From Amanita rubescens (lineage: Eukaryota; Basidiomycota; Agaricomycetes; Agaricales; Amanitaceae), in the NCBI GenBank assembly GCA_015039365.1, contig WION01000080.1, forward strand, positions 121,985 to 185,984: DNA of 64,000 nucleotides. Reading direction: 5' to 3'. Positions 22,716 to 34,255 of this stretch are shown here, in pieces. The notes below the pieces were generated by a model. The model was not told where the DNA came from, did no database searches, and was given only the letters and a program-made list of their open reading frames with translations. The first letter of the stretch is position 1. Each line of letters starts with the position of its first letter. The translations under genes were made by a program, and so were the position numbers.

Positions 22716-24589
22716 TTATAATTCGTGGACCGTCTCATCATCGTCTGCTGAGCTGGCCTTTTTTTTATCACCCTCATACTGCACTGCCGGTTTTTTAGCG
22801 TCCTTTTCAGTGCCTTGCTCAATATCAAATTGTTGCGCCTCTCGCTCCTTTTTCCTGGCATCTACGACACTTCTATTAGGTTCTGCACCACCTTCCCACC
22901 CAAACCACGTATACCGTTCGCAATGAGGACCGCGAACGAGTAGAAAGACCAGTTGGGTGGCATACCACGCAAGTGATAGACCGGCGGCTGCGCGCCACCC
23001 GTGCTGTACGAAAACCTTGGTACCTACGGCCGTACCCATTACTTGCCCTATGAAAATCTTCAAGCCCATCAACTGACCTCGCATGCAGAACCGGACAACT
23101 CACTGAAAGGATGAGAACTGCGTTTAGACGAGAACGAGCAGAGGACGATATGCTGGTGATTGGGTTAGGAAGCCGTTCTCTGTGGAATGCGAAAAGGACG
23201 TTGTGTACCTTAGCGCAGATGTTGTAACTGAAACCTGTGTCGTTTGCCTGAATACATCAATACCGATGGTGACTACGATGACGGCCCCGATATTGATGCC
23301 TCCAGCTCCCACTTGAATAGCTTGGAACAAGATGGAGCAGACGGTACTGACGGGAGTAAACGATGCGCAATTTGAAAGATGGATATAAACCTACGCAATC
23401 AATGTACCATACCACGGCACTAACCGATCGATAGCCCGACCCGCAACAGGGGCCATTGCTACGCCCCCCATGCCAAGCAACCCGAACAGGCCAATGACAA
23501 GCCTGCAACAAGACGCCATCAGAGTTGAATGGATAAAAAAGAGAGGTAAAGCTGACGTAGAATAGTTGTAGGGCGACTCAGATAGTAGGAAAGTCAACGT
23601 AACCCAGAAACTGGAGAAACATGCACTAGAGACCATGTTGATCAGGCATGCCTGGATGAGAATCGGCTCCGTAACGGCATATTTCGCCAGGGAGAACAGC
23701 ACGTTCCAGTATGTCAAATTTTTGTTCTTCCTTGGATAGTCAGGGATGACGTAGTAGCATCCCACCAGTAATAGATATTGTAATCCTATTGCCATGTAGT
23801 AGACAACGCGCCACGATGCGAATTCGGTAATAATTCCCGACAGAACTCGCGCGATAAGGATCCCAAACAAAAGTCCGGATAAAACGATGGAAAGCGCGGA
23901 AGCTCGACGTTCTGGGGGCGCAAGGTCTGCCGCAAGAGGAAGCACAATTTGAGGGGTCACGCTAAATACGCCAACTAGGAATGAAAGGGCTCCAAAAGCG
24001 GTGAAGGACGACGTCACCGCGAGGCCAATGGTTAGTGCGGCGGAAAGTATATTTAGGAGCAGTATGATTTGACGCCGGCGAACTAGGTCCCCGAGTGGAG
24101 TTATGAAGAGAAGGCCTGTGGCATATCTAAAGTGCGTCGTGAGCTATATTAATAGAAGTATAAAAAAAGGCTAACCCCGCTTGGACGAGCGTTGGTATCC
24201 TGTCAAAAGATGAAAAGGGTACATTGCAGTCACGAAGACATACGTACCTTGATACTTCGTTGTATGTTATACCGAACGACGTTGCAAGTTCAACTGGAAG
24301 CTAGTGTCACCAAGAACATCATTTGAACGAAGTCAACGGTGGACTTGCCTAATATTGGTTGACAGTAGTAAAGATTGGCAGCCGCTATGTACAACTCAGG
24401 GAATGCCTCCGCGGTTAAAACATTACACTTACTGAACGTGCTTGCGATGCCAAAGAAGACATTGAGGAAAAGTCCAAAATGAAAATGCTGGTTGGGCTGA
24501 TAGCGCAGTCGTTTGGGAATGGGCAAGAATCCGAAATCTTTATCGAATGACTCGATTTCTTGTTCCTTATCTTCGAGCTCCTTGGCCAT
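22716..24589 (-). CDS. MFS transporter (general substrate/drug type)
   Basis: Start MAKELEDKEQEIESFDKDF at 24589, an acidic cytosolic N-terminus, then LYYCQPIL opening the first membrane helices. The exon ends ..TTAG and continues VELATSFGITYNEVSRIPTL, so the first intron (24294-24348) has a GC donor (GCAAGT). Next come QAG..YATGLLFITPLGDLV (motif A), ALSFLVGVFSVTPQIVLPLAADLAPPE split over TM4-5, FLLSESPYNYST, GLFGLLGMGGVAMAP and a C-terminal charged tail (ARKKEREAQQFDIEQGTEKD). About 12 membrane segments. Substrate unknown; the close resemblance to bacterial-style drug/sugar-efflux MFS proteins is family-level only. Confidence 0.85.
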
Positions 24590-26051
24590 TGGCGTTTACA
24601 TCATGTCTTCTCCCTACTTTTCCATATTTATATGTCATTTGAGGATGATGATTAAGCTATAAATCAACGGCAGGCGCGGCCGTCGGCTCACTTGACCGCG
24701 GCATTGTTGATTTTCCGGGAACTTCGCATGAAAAATAGCTGCATGAGGCTACATGTCACTTTTTATAATTTGCTCCTCTAAGCCGATATCCGCCTGGCAA
24801 TGATATATGCCTCTCGTACCTCGGGCTTTTGTTTGGTTGGGCCAATACCAACTAAGTGTAAGAGGCAAGTGAATGAAAATTGCGGTTTCAAATGATGATG
24901 AGATTAACGGATCTGGAGGACGAGTCGGACAACTTGAAGCATCGGAAGGATGGCCTGCATGCGTATATGATCGCCGTTTCTAGCTGTCGGTTTTAGGCTT
25001 GAGCTTGCCTTCGCACAATACACGAAATTCAGAAAGATAATGTTTACAAAGTAGGAGCTTTCGTTGACATTTCGCCTGAGAATTTCCCTTTTAGGCAAGT
25101 AATCAGGCGAAATGTAAGAGAAACATCTTGGAAATGTTTTAGAACCTTCCGACCTGCTTTCCTAAGCTATTTTTCCTGAGGATAAATTAAATATTTTATA
25201 GGAATTTCAGGGTGCCAACTGCCCAGAACTGCCCGTAGCAGTTGAGCTTTGGTGAGCCACTTTGGCACTTCGTTCCACTAGAGCCAGGCACACATAATCG
25301 CAAATCACTCTTTTGGAAAACTACAAGATATGACTTTCTTAAGTTTCCTTCATATTGCGTATTTCACAGCGAATTGTCTGCTGCAATAGTCACACAGATA
25401 ACACTCGCTCCCTGATGACCATTAAATAATTAACCAGTATAGTTGCAAATTGTAAATTGTTACTACTACCCTCACGGCTTGAACAAATCCAAACCAAGTG
25501 AAGCACCCGGAGTTCGATTCGATATTATGGCAACTCAGAAGGGCCTGCTCAGATTTCGAACGACGCACAGTTTTTCCGTAGGCGGCACAGTTTGCCGAAT
25601 GGTACAACTTTACAAGTCCCCCGAATTCACCACAAAAACATAATTTACAACCCCCTTTTAAGGCATCTAGAATTTTAAAAAAATGCAATTACATTCTATC
25701 GAAGCCTACATCAGCCCAGTTCAGTATGTACAGGTGGATTGTAAATATTAGATACAATTATATAGATCATTTATTCACGGTATAAGTATTTGATAACAAT
25801 ACAAGATACTAGGCCATAGCGTTGCGTGCAAGAAAGCATCGGACAGTCTACCAAAAATAGAGCCTGCCGAAAGGCAGTATGCTTCGTGCAAGTTGAAAGC
25901 GTCCGATATAATGAGAGTGGCCTCGGAGTCATTTAGTAGAGCTGTTGTCGTATTCATCAGCGTCATAGCCGTCATCTAAATGGCCTTTGCCAGCACCATA
26001 GCTTCATTGTCATTTACGATGGTTTTGCCGGAACAAGAGCTATAGAAATTA
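24590..26051. other. 1.4-kb intergenic region
   Basis: AT-rich in places. The frames at 24904-25098 and 25422-25688 have no recognisable homology. A weak likeness to the dispersed repeat near 25000 (CTTGAGCTTGCCTTCG) was not convincing. 25750-26050 is the 3' flank of the kinase gene. Confidence 0.45.
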
Positions 26052-27710
26052 TTAAGCTGCACCATGCCACCAAGGATCCTGGAGTAACTCCTCCGCCGTT
26101 GCTCGGTCCTTCGGATTTAACCGCAGACACCTCTGCATAATCTTTGCTGTTGTAAGGACATCTGCCTCCTGCAGCACTTCGTAGTTCCTAAGAGACCTGG
26201 CAAAAGGGTTATTAAATACGGGCGGATGTGCCTTTAGGTCACCTGGGTTTGTTGCGTAAGTATGCAACAACTGTAACCAAACAGAAAGACAAACAGAATG
26301 GGTTGCCAATGGCGTTCGGTTTAACAGTGAGGTCGAAGTATTGAGCCCCAAGCTTGCTTGAGTTTACTTGCTCGCGTGTCATGCGCTCGCGTGTGAAGCA
26401 GAGCATTTGCCACAGATGCCCCGTCGGTTCGTCGAGCATGTATTCCGGATAAGATTTATATTCGAACAAAGAGCCACCAACGATAAGCTCGAATATCTGA
26501 AGATTGATACAGTCAGCGGGTAAAAGTACAATACCGGGATACGGCTACGCACCAGACATCCAAATGCCCAGATATCAACCTTATTGTCCCATGGGCCCTG
26601 AAGAATGATTTCCGGGGCACGAAGGGAGTTAGCAGTGATCTCATTGGTAGTGTGTAAGGCTGAAGGTTGCGCTACAGGATGGTAGGCGTCAATACTGCCT
26701 CACAGTCGGGAAATCAAGCTATTACTCACCGCTGCCGAAATCTGAAACTATGTACGTGCGGGTCATAGCCTCAGAGAGCGAGGGAAGAGGGAGTGGTTGA
26801 GAGACGGCTGCTTGAACAACACATTCCCAGCTCTCTTCAGGAGGGTGGCGCCGAGCCGGGTCCGTCTTGATGAACATTGCGATATCGTCCTGTGTGATCG
26901 AGCCAGTGTCAAACATGATATTGTCGTGTTTGAGATCCGTGTGCACGATATGACAGTGGTGCATATGTGCGAGACCCCGCAAGGTATGCAAGAGGATACG
27001 CTTAACCAGTGGTAAAGGCAAACCCTTTTTACCAGCGACCTCAACCTGGAGAGATTTAATGTCTCCGCCCATAACATCTGTAACGAGACACAGATGGTCT
27101 CCGTCCCGATCCTTTCCAGGATGTATGAAGTTAGCAAGAAGTCGGGGGCAGTGGGTTGGCTCGATGCCAGAGGGTGGTGGCATGGAAGCTATGTGCTCCA
27201 GGGCCTCGAGCTCCCACGTTATACCTTTTGTAATGAGATCGGTCGAGTATCCTTTCAGAGCTTTGATTGCGACGTATCTCTCTTCCCTGCGGAGGCCATG
27301 AGTATAAAATGTGTACGATTCTCATGTAAAACGTACTTCACATCAAACGCCATCCATACGCTGGAGTTCATGCCCCACCCGAGCTTCCGAACGACCTTGT
27401 AGCGCTTATCTGGACCAATTGCATCACCAAATTCGATCCGAATAAAGCCATGACCTTGCTCTGCCGTGACTCCTAATGGCTCTTCAACAAACTCTAGATC
27501 AACGAGTCCGACGCCCTCCGGGGTGACAGAGACATGTTTGTTAGAGGATCGAGGTGCCGCCTGCGGGTCCGCAAATACAACTTCAGGACGTGGCATAGTT
27601 GGAGATAGGATGGTAGAGTTAGGGCGTAGGTGACGTTGTATTGTGGAGAATGGACCTTGAAGAATTCGAAAGCGGCGTGTAAGTACACGATGCAGCATCC
27701 GTGAATACAA
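26052..27710 (-). CDS. SRPK-like serine/threonine protein kinase
   Basis: CMGC/SRPK-type kinase. Exon 1 has an Arg-rich N-terminus (MYSRMLHRVLTRRFRILQG) that could be a mitochondrial-like leader, or the start may be at MPRPEVVFADP. Then YKVVRKLGWGMNSSVWMAFDV (Gly loop) joins to EERYVAIKALKG (catalytic Lys). The insert ITWELEALEHIASMPPP.. and HLCLVTDVMGGDIKSLQ precede the catalytic loop HIVHTDLKHDNIMF (HTD in place of HRD, as in other SRPKs). YIVSDFGS is the DFG and LRAPEIILQGPWDNKVDIWAFGC the APE region. The SRPK-type short spacer and LRLNPKDRATAEELLQDPWW end the protein. SRPKs phosphorylate SR splicing factors; this one belongs to the expanded fungal group whose targets are unknown. All core residues look intact. 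Confidence 0.88.
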
Positions 27711-29001
27711 CTTTTTTCCCGAGACCCGCTAACTGTGGATGGATGTCAGTGTACGCGCCAGACGTACGACTTTGAACCCGTGACGGTATTGATGATCATC
27801 ATGCTGTGCATTACGATACAATTTCCACGCAAGAAGATTCGTGTGAGCGGCTGCCTGGGCCCATGCGTATGTATGCTGGAACTGATAGACTTAAGTATGA
27901 CTCATTTTTTTTAAAAAAAGTACTCATTTCTGTCAACAGTTTAGCTTCGCACTTCAAGTTGACGGAGAGCCTCGTGTCCATTGTGCAGCCTGGTATCCAG
28001 CGATGACATGATGACAGCGGCACAACAGGATAACAGGGGCCGGCTGCCAGTTCTAGATTATTGAGTAATCATGTACAACGTCCGATAGCCATGAACAGAC
28101 ACAGCGCTCCTTGTGACAAGATTATCAGGGAAATTAAGGGTTTTCGTCTGTCTTCTGGTACCGCCCACATGATATATCAAATCACATTTCTGTGCGGTGA
28201 CAGGTCGCAATTAGTAAGTACGAGAAATCCATGTTGATCGGAGAAGCCGAAGATCTCGGTTCGCATTCCACGTTCCAAAAATTGTCGCCAACAAAATTCT
28301 TTGGCTAAAAGCTAGGTGGCTGGTGACTCAGGAGCCCTAGTTGTTTATTTAAGTAAAAACTTTCCTGATCTTGTTGAATTTGTTATCCGACTAAAAATCT
28401 CTGGTAAAACGGCACTGACAACGTAAAAACCCACCAGAAGATATTGAAGGTAAATTCAGTCCAATACGTCACAGAATACGATGCACAGTGCTAATCATGA
28501 CACTTGATGTCGTACCAGCATCAGAACTGGTTAAGTATGTATCCATCAAAGCCAGAATCTACGCAAATTCTGTTGATATCAATGTCAGCGCGTCCGGGGT
28601 TCATAGAAGTTCCGGAACAACAGAGACGGAGAAAACAGGGTGCTGAGGTGTGTTCGTAAGCATTGCGAAACATGTCTTGTAGCTCTGTTCGACCGTGATA
28701 AGTGCCTCGAGTCGAAGTGAGGTTTGACGCACGTCGCACGCGTCACGGATACATCACACAGTCCACACACCCAGGTCCTCCGGTGTTGATAATGACGTCG
28801 AACAGCACCTTGTAGTACGGTTATTGTCTCACTCCGGCGAATTCGGCACGGTCGGAAATTGCCGATGCCGAACCAAATATGCGCTCACGGTGAGCTCCAA
28901 ACCACGTCTTGCTCATCGCCTCTCATCTTCCTTAGCCACTTATCCCGAGAAAATATTTGTTTCATCTTGTATCATATATTTTCTTATCGACTTCTCCAAT
29001 A
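27711..29001. other. 1.3-kb divergent intergenic region
   Basis: Promoters of the SRPK-like (-) and RING (+) genes. Frames at 28521-28770 and 28824-29063 look non-coding. No repeat seen. Confidence 0.45.
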
Positions 29002-32000
29002 ATGGGCCAGAGCAACTCCCGATACCAACCTCCACAATCCCCCGACAACTTCATCGACGATGACCACCATCTGCCCACGACGTCACGTACGACCCAACCG
29101 CTGACGCAGTCGACTGCTGAAGGTCGCCCAAGTTACGTCGCAAGTAGTCTCGATACGCCCGCTTCTTCGAGGCTGTCCCACCGCTCGGTACTTCGCAGGA
29201 ACTTTCTCGGATTCACAAAATCACCATCTCAATCGTCCAGCCGGGAAGGAAGTTTGGCGAGTAGCAGTTCAAACAGGCGTTCTTGGCTCAATCCAAGACG
29301 ATGGTCGCGGGCGCCCTCGAGTCTCGCGGAGGCTGCCGACGACCACCCATACCAGATGGATGGTCCATCAATTGCACCTCCAAACGCTAAAGGCAAAGAG
29401 AAGGAAGATTCTGGTGCCCGTGATTTCCAATCTCAGTTATCGACCGACCAACAATCACCAGACTCCAATCCATCCCTTTCACCTCAAATTGTAACACCAT
29501 CATCTACAAGTGACAATATATCTGAGCCAGCGCCAGGCTTTTCCCCAGTCGATGAGCCATCGCGCTTACCTTCACCAATGACGTCAATAACTGGGCGGGA
29601 CGATGATTCGCGATCACAACCAACGCCAGTCGTCGCTCAAACACCAATAGCAGACAAGCAAGCACCACCGCCCCCACCAGAGCCCCCAACGACCGATGGA
29701 AATGTAGAAACTTTTGAGAACGAATCATCTGCAACTACTGCAATTGGTACAGGTTTGACCACTGACAGTACGACTTCACGTTCCAGCGAGTCGCCAGGGA
29801 GCAATGCATCTACCACTGCGGCTGCGGCTGCACCCGCAGCGGCTACAACTCGCCCCTTCCCTCCTCCTGGTACTCTAGTCGTGGTGCAAGGCGTTGTTCA
29901 TACCACGGATGTTCCAAGATCAAACGTGGGTTCGAGCGACGACGCTGCCTCAGTGGATAACAATGGAACACAATCTAGTCGATCCCCCTCACAAGAGCAG
30001 AATGGGGCAAGTACTCGCAGTAGGCTATCTACGCTTCTCCGACCCCGTTCGGCTGGACCTGCTTTTGGCATGCACCATTCAGGACTCTTAGACGACGCAG
30101 CCCAAATTAGTCAGCAGACGGACGGTGCCAATCCTATTATGGACGAAACAAACGGTACAGCAGAAAACGCTACATATACAAGCCAGGAGTCAGGAGACTT
30201 TTCAAGTTCACCATCTACAGCTACTGACGACCCTACCGCTATGGGCAATGAGTCATCGCGCATTACTCCAGCTGGGTCGCAGCATAGTGAGGGACGCCAA
30301 GATGTAATTCTGGGCGAGGGCGAGCAAGACGGTGCGACCGAGCGCAACAGTGACGATGTCAATGAATCTGGTCCTATCTCCTCTAGCAGTATAGATGTTT
30401 TAGGCACGCTACTGAGGTGCGTCATCCTCCTATTTCCCTTGCGCACGCCATGTTAATCATAGCTTGTCCTCAGTGTTGCAGCGGCAGCTACAGCTGCATC
30501 ATTACTTACGGGATCCTCTGAACCTATTCTCCAATCGAACCAACCCACAAACTCCGCACCTAATATCGCACCTAGTCAAAGTTCTAGAAGTAATAATGTG
30601 CCTTCTCCAGATTTCTCAGCAGCGGGTCGAGCGGAACGGATGAGAAGTGCATGGACGTCTATACGGGAGCGTTTAGGAATTAGGTCATCCGGTGAGTCAT
30701 CGAACTGCAAGCTTGCTGAGCGCTGCATAATCCGTTGGCCCAAGTAAGCCCGTAACTAATTGTTCACTGTGCAGGTTCCTCCAATAGCCCGAACTCTAAC
30801 AATGCTGGGACCAATGCGACCGCACAGTCAGCTGCCGAGGCAAGGGAAATGATGCTTGGCGAGATGGCACGCGCATTCAGTGTCGGGCTCGGGCTTGGAT
30901 CTTTTGCTGGACCTGCTTCATCCAACAACAGTCCTCCAAATCGTTCAACTGAGACATCTTTATCAAACGAGACTCGGGTGGTACCGAACGAGGGCAGCTT
31001 TGAACGGTTTTTGATGGATCTACAGGCGGACCTACGTATTGCGCTGACCACTGGTGAAGGTGGCAGCGGTGTTCGTGCTATGGCGGCGGGTAGTGGATGG
31101 AGTGACACCAGGTCTGCTCCGTCGCCCCTTGAGGTGCCCCCAAGGGAAGCAGACACACCACCATTTGACAACACCGAAACACGCGACAGCGCTCAGACAC
31201 ACGTACAGCAGAACGAGTCCAGTGATAATCAAGACGTCGTGCCGCCATTACGGGAAGTCGGTGATTCCGAAGGAGAATCCCAGACAGCATCGTCCCCCGA
31301 GGTTGCGACCGGAGTGGACTCAACCAGTCCCCAGGATAGCGAAGGTCAAAGGCTGACCGGTCCAGGGCGTGTAAACTGGTGGAGGCTGTACCGCTTCCCC
31401 GCGATCGGCGTTCCCAGAAGTAACAGTGCTGCCGGTGTAGCGGCTGCGGCTGCATTGTCCAATAGCAGTGCGAGCGCTTCATCTGCTTCACTTGCCCCTT
31501 CTTCAACCCCACCAATACCTTCCGGGCTGGAGGTGCCCTCGACATCCCCGGTTTTACCCACCATATCGTCACCCCATGCTGATGCACGAGGCGCAGAAGA
31601 CTCTCCTGCAAGTGTCACCGGCACACCTGCACCTAGTACAGTTGTCCCAGTCATCATCGTTGGACTACAATCTGTTCATATGGACTGGCGGCAGGCGGAG
31701 CATGCCGGGTTCAATGCGAGTGACCCTTTACAACAACATCGCGATGACAATGACATTGTGGACGACGGAATTGATGACATATTCGGTCCTAGTCCAGACC
31801 ACGATGATAGCCTCGATCGGGACGCTGACGTGTCGAATGAACCTCGCTCTACCAGTACAGACGTGATTGATACAGAAGCCAACCACCGGCGCGGACGGCG
31901 GTGGCGCTCACGTGCAGCCGATGCACTTAGGAGTTTGAGGCCAAGGCGTGGTGGGGAACAAAGGAATGGGACTACAACCAGTGATGCAGGCGCGCCTCAC

Positions 32001-32650
32001 ATGGTTCACCAAATGCCCCCAATGGGACCCGGATCAAGAATGTTCTTGATTTACGTGATTGGCGGTTAGTCCAACTTTGTCGTTGTTCCTTCCGATTAGA
32101 CTAATATCGTGGCAGGTTATTATCCACCAAATCACAGCATTGTCCTCGGAAATCCGGCAGACCTAGAGTCATTCGAAGCTTTATCGTACGTACAGTTGCC
32201 GTCTTTGTTATGTTATTCTCATCCTTTGCTTAGTGAGCTTGCGGATTTGTTGGGACAAGTAAAACCTCCCACTGCTACAAAAGAGGAAATCGAGAAATCT
32301 GGGTTACAAGTCTTCAAGGCATCAAAGATAAGAGAGTATGAGCAGGAGAGCAAAATAGCAGGTAATTGCATAGAAAGGGTACGTATTATATATCGTGCAA
32401 AGTGGCTCGTTTCTCATCAACTGACAGTGCCTAATCTGTCTCGACGACTATGATCCTGAGGAGGATATTCGTTTGATGGCCTGTCGTCATGCATTCCACA
32501 AGGATTGTGTGGACAAATGGCTGGAGACTGGCAAGAACAACTGTCCTGCTTGTCGATCAAGGGTATGTTGTTATAGCCCAGCGCACTATCCCATTCTTAT
32601 CCTCGTTGCAGGGCGTATCTACGGACAGTCGCGGTACTTTTGTCTCATGA
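29002..32650 (+). CDS. Large disordered RING-H2 finger protein, putative E3 ubiquitin ligase
   Basis: The start MGQSNSRYQPPQ is a likely N-myristoylation signal (MGxxxS). About 900 residues of Ser/Pro/Thr/Ala-rich, presumably disordered sequence follow (NRRSWLNPRRWSRAPSSLAE, AAAAAPAAATTRP). Conserved islands are MRSAWTSIRERLGIRSS, ARAFSVGLGLGSFAGP, GRVNWWRLYRFP and RMFLIYVIGG..YYPPNHSIV. Helical ELADLLGQVKPPTATKEEIE precedes the C-terminal RING-H2: CLICLDDYDPEEDIRLMACR, HAFHKDCVDKWLE, NNCPACRSR, with C3H2C3 spacing. A last small exon gives GVSTDSRGTFVS with a stop at 32648-32650. At least five GT-AG introns. Similar basidiomycete proteins exist, but the substrate is unknown. Confidence 0.85.
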
Positions 32651-32946
32651 TTTTTTCCAATGAGCATTGTCTTGTAAATCATGCTTTTTGTTTTGGAATC
32701 CGGGCCTTCGTTTCTACATGTTCCTTTTCCCTTGGGCAGGGTTACGCTCTCTTCTCTCATTTGTTTCTACTAGCTCACGCATTTTCTGGCTTCAAGCAAG
32801 TCATTAGTAATGAAAAGATACTTCACATACTCCTTATTACCACATGCTGTACTATCATAGTATTTTGCGAAAGTAGACAGAAGGACATGAAATATATCTC
32901 ACCACAAACAAGTAATTTAAAATATGGTGTATTGGTATGATAAAAT

Positions 32947-34038
32947 CTATACAGCGGTGATGCCAGCTTCTTTGAGCTTGGCTACAAGTTCATCTACGGA
33001 TGTTACTTTTCCACCGCCAACGCGTTTTTCAGGTTCAGTGACCTTGATTGTCTCTAGCATAGGCTTTAGATCTATACCAAGGTCTGCCGGGGAGAGTTTC
33101 TCAATTGGCTTCTTTTTCGCCTTCATGATATTAGGGAGCGATGCATATCGGGGTTCTAATAAGAGACAGTATGAGCGCCTACTTGCTAACAAAGGCGAAT
33201 TGCTGTTAAATACCGTTTAACCTGGAATGATTGTGAGATGCATGCAAACAGGGCAACGTCAATGACCCACCGAAGATCCGTAGTCACCACAAGCGGTAGC
33301 TGGCACTTGATCTCTTGACCACCGCCATCGATTTCGCGTACGACAAGAGCTTCTTTCTTACCTACGTCGACGTCCAACTTGCTTGCAAAAGTTGCCTGAG
33401 GCCATTCCATGAGCCCTGCGAGCATCTGACCTGTAACACCGAGGTCGTCGTCTATCGCCTGCTTGCCCATGATGACCAAATCGACCGGTTCACCCTTGTC
33501 TTTCTTGCGTTGAATGACAGCACGGAGGGTTTTCGCGATGGCCAACGGTTCCGGTGCAGGGTCTGACTCTGGGATTTCGACGTGGATAGCCGAGTCAGCA
33601 CCCATGGCTAGAGCAGTTCGCAAGGTCTCGACGCATTTAGCGGAACCGATGGTAATGGCCTGAATGGACTTGATGTTGTCCTTCAGGCGCTCGCGCAGCC
33701 TCACAGCCTCTTCAACAGCTAATATCACACAAGACAATTAGCCACGTGCGTGAAACAGCAATTCGAATGCGGCGTACCTATTTCATCGAATGGGTTCTTT
33801 TTTTAAAGACGAGTTCTCTGATGTGAGTAAAGGTTTCCTAGCGCCTAAAAAGAGGGGTTTACCATGGAGTGCTTGACATTGGTATCTATTCCAGTCTGTT
33901 GTGGGTTGACACGGATCTTTACAGCAAAGTCTACCGCCCTAAAAGATGTCAGTCAGTCTCGGATGTATAGGCTCTGAAACGCACGGACCGCTTAACGGGG
34001 ACGAGAATATTGAGCAGGCGTATAGCTGAAGGCCTCAT
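32947..34038 (-). CDS. Electron transfer flavoprotein subunit beta (mitochondrial)
   Basis: Accepts electrons from acyl-CoA dehydrogenases in the mitochondrial matrix and passes them to ETF-QO. The start [17 protein letters not shown] (34038) is short for a transit peptide. Exons: [24 protein letters not shown], a 19-nt exon encoding NPFDEI, then [73 protein letters not shown] (ETF beta signature region) and VTTDLR. The highly conserved LNE comes from an 8-nt microexon (33214-33221). The last exon is [33 protein letters not shown], stop 32947-32949. Length about 260 residues, normal for the family. Confidence 0.93.
33214..33221 (-). other. 8-nt microexon of the ETF beta gene
   Basis: Read on the minus strand it is GTTAAACG, preceded by TTCCAG and followed by GTATTT. 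It completes Arg, encodes Leu-Asn and gives the first base of Glu, so that ..TTDLR continues as [11 protein letters not shown], an invariant stretch in ETF beta. The flanking introns are about 50 and 58 nt. Confidence 0.85.
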
Positions 34039-34255
34039 GTGAAAGGCTCGTAAGATTCCGTGCTTATGCTGTTGAGTCACTTACGTAAGACCTCGGCGTC
34101 TTCTACATAGCGAACAAAACATAATTTATGAACTATTTAAATTAAAATCAGAATACAAAATGCTGTGTTGTCGACAGAAAGCGTAGGCAGTGCGTATAAA
34201 GCTGTCAGTATGCATTTTCGTTCATTCTTCTTGCGGTTACGGCGCCTAAGAACTC

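Noticed and set aside
25000..25250. Further copy of the AT-rich dispersed repeat
   Set aside because: Only short AT-rich words match (CTTGAGCTTGCCTTCG, TAAATTAAATATTTT); the order of blocks is not kept.
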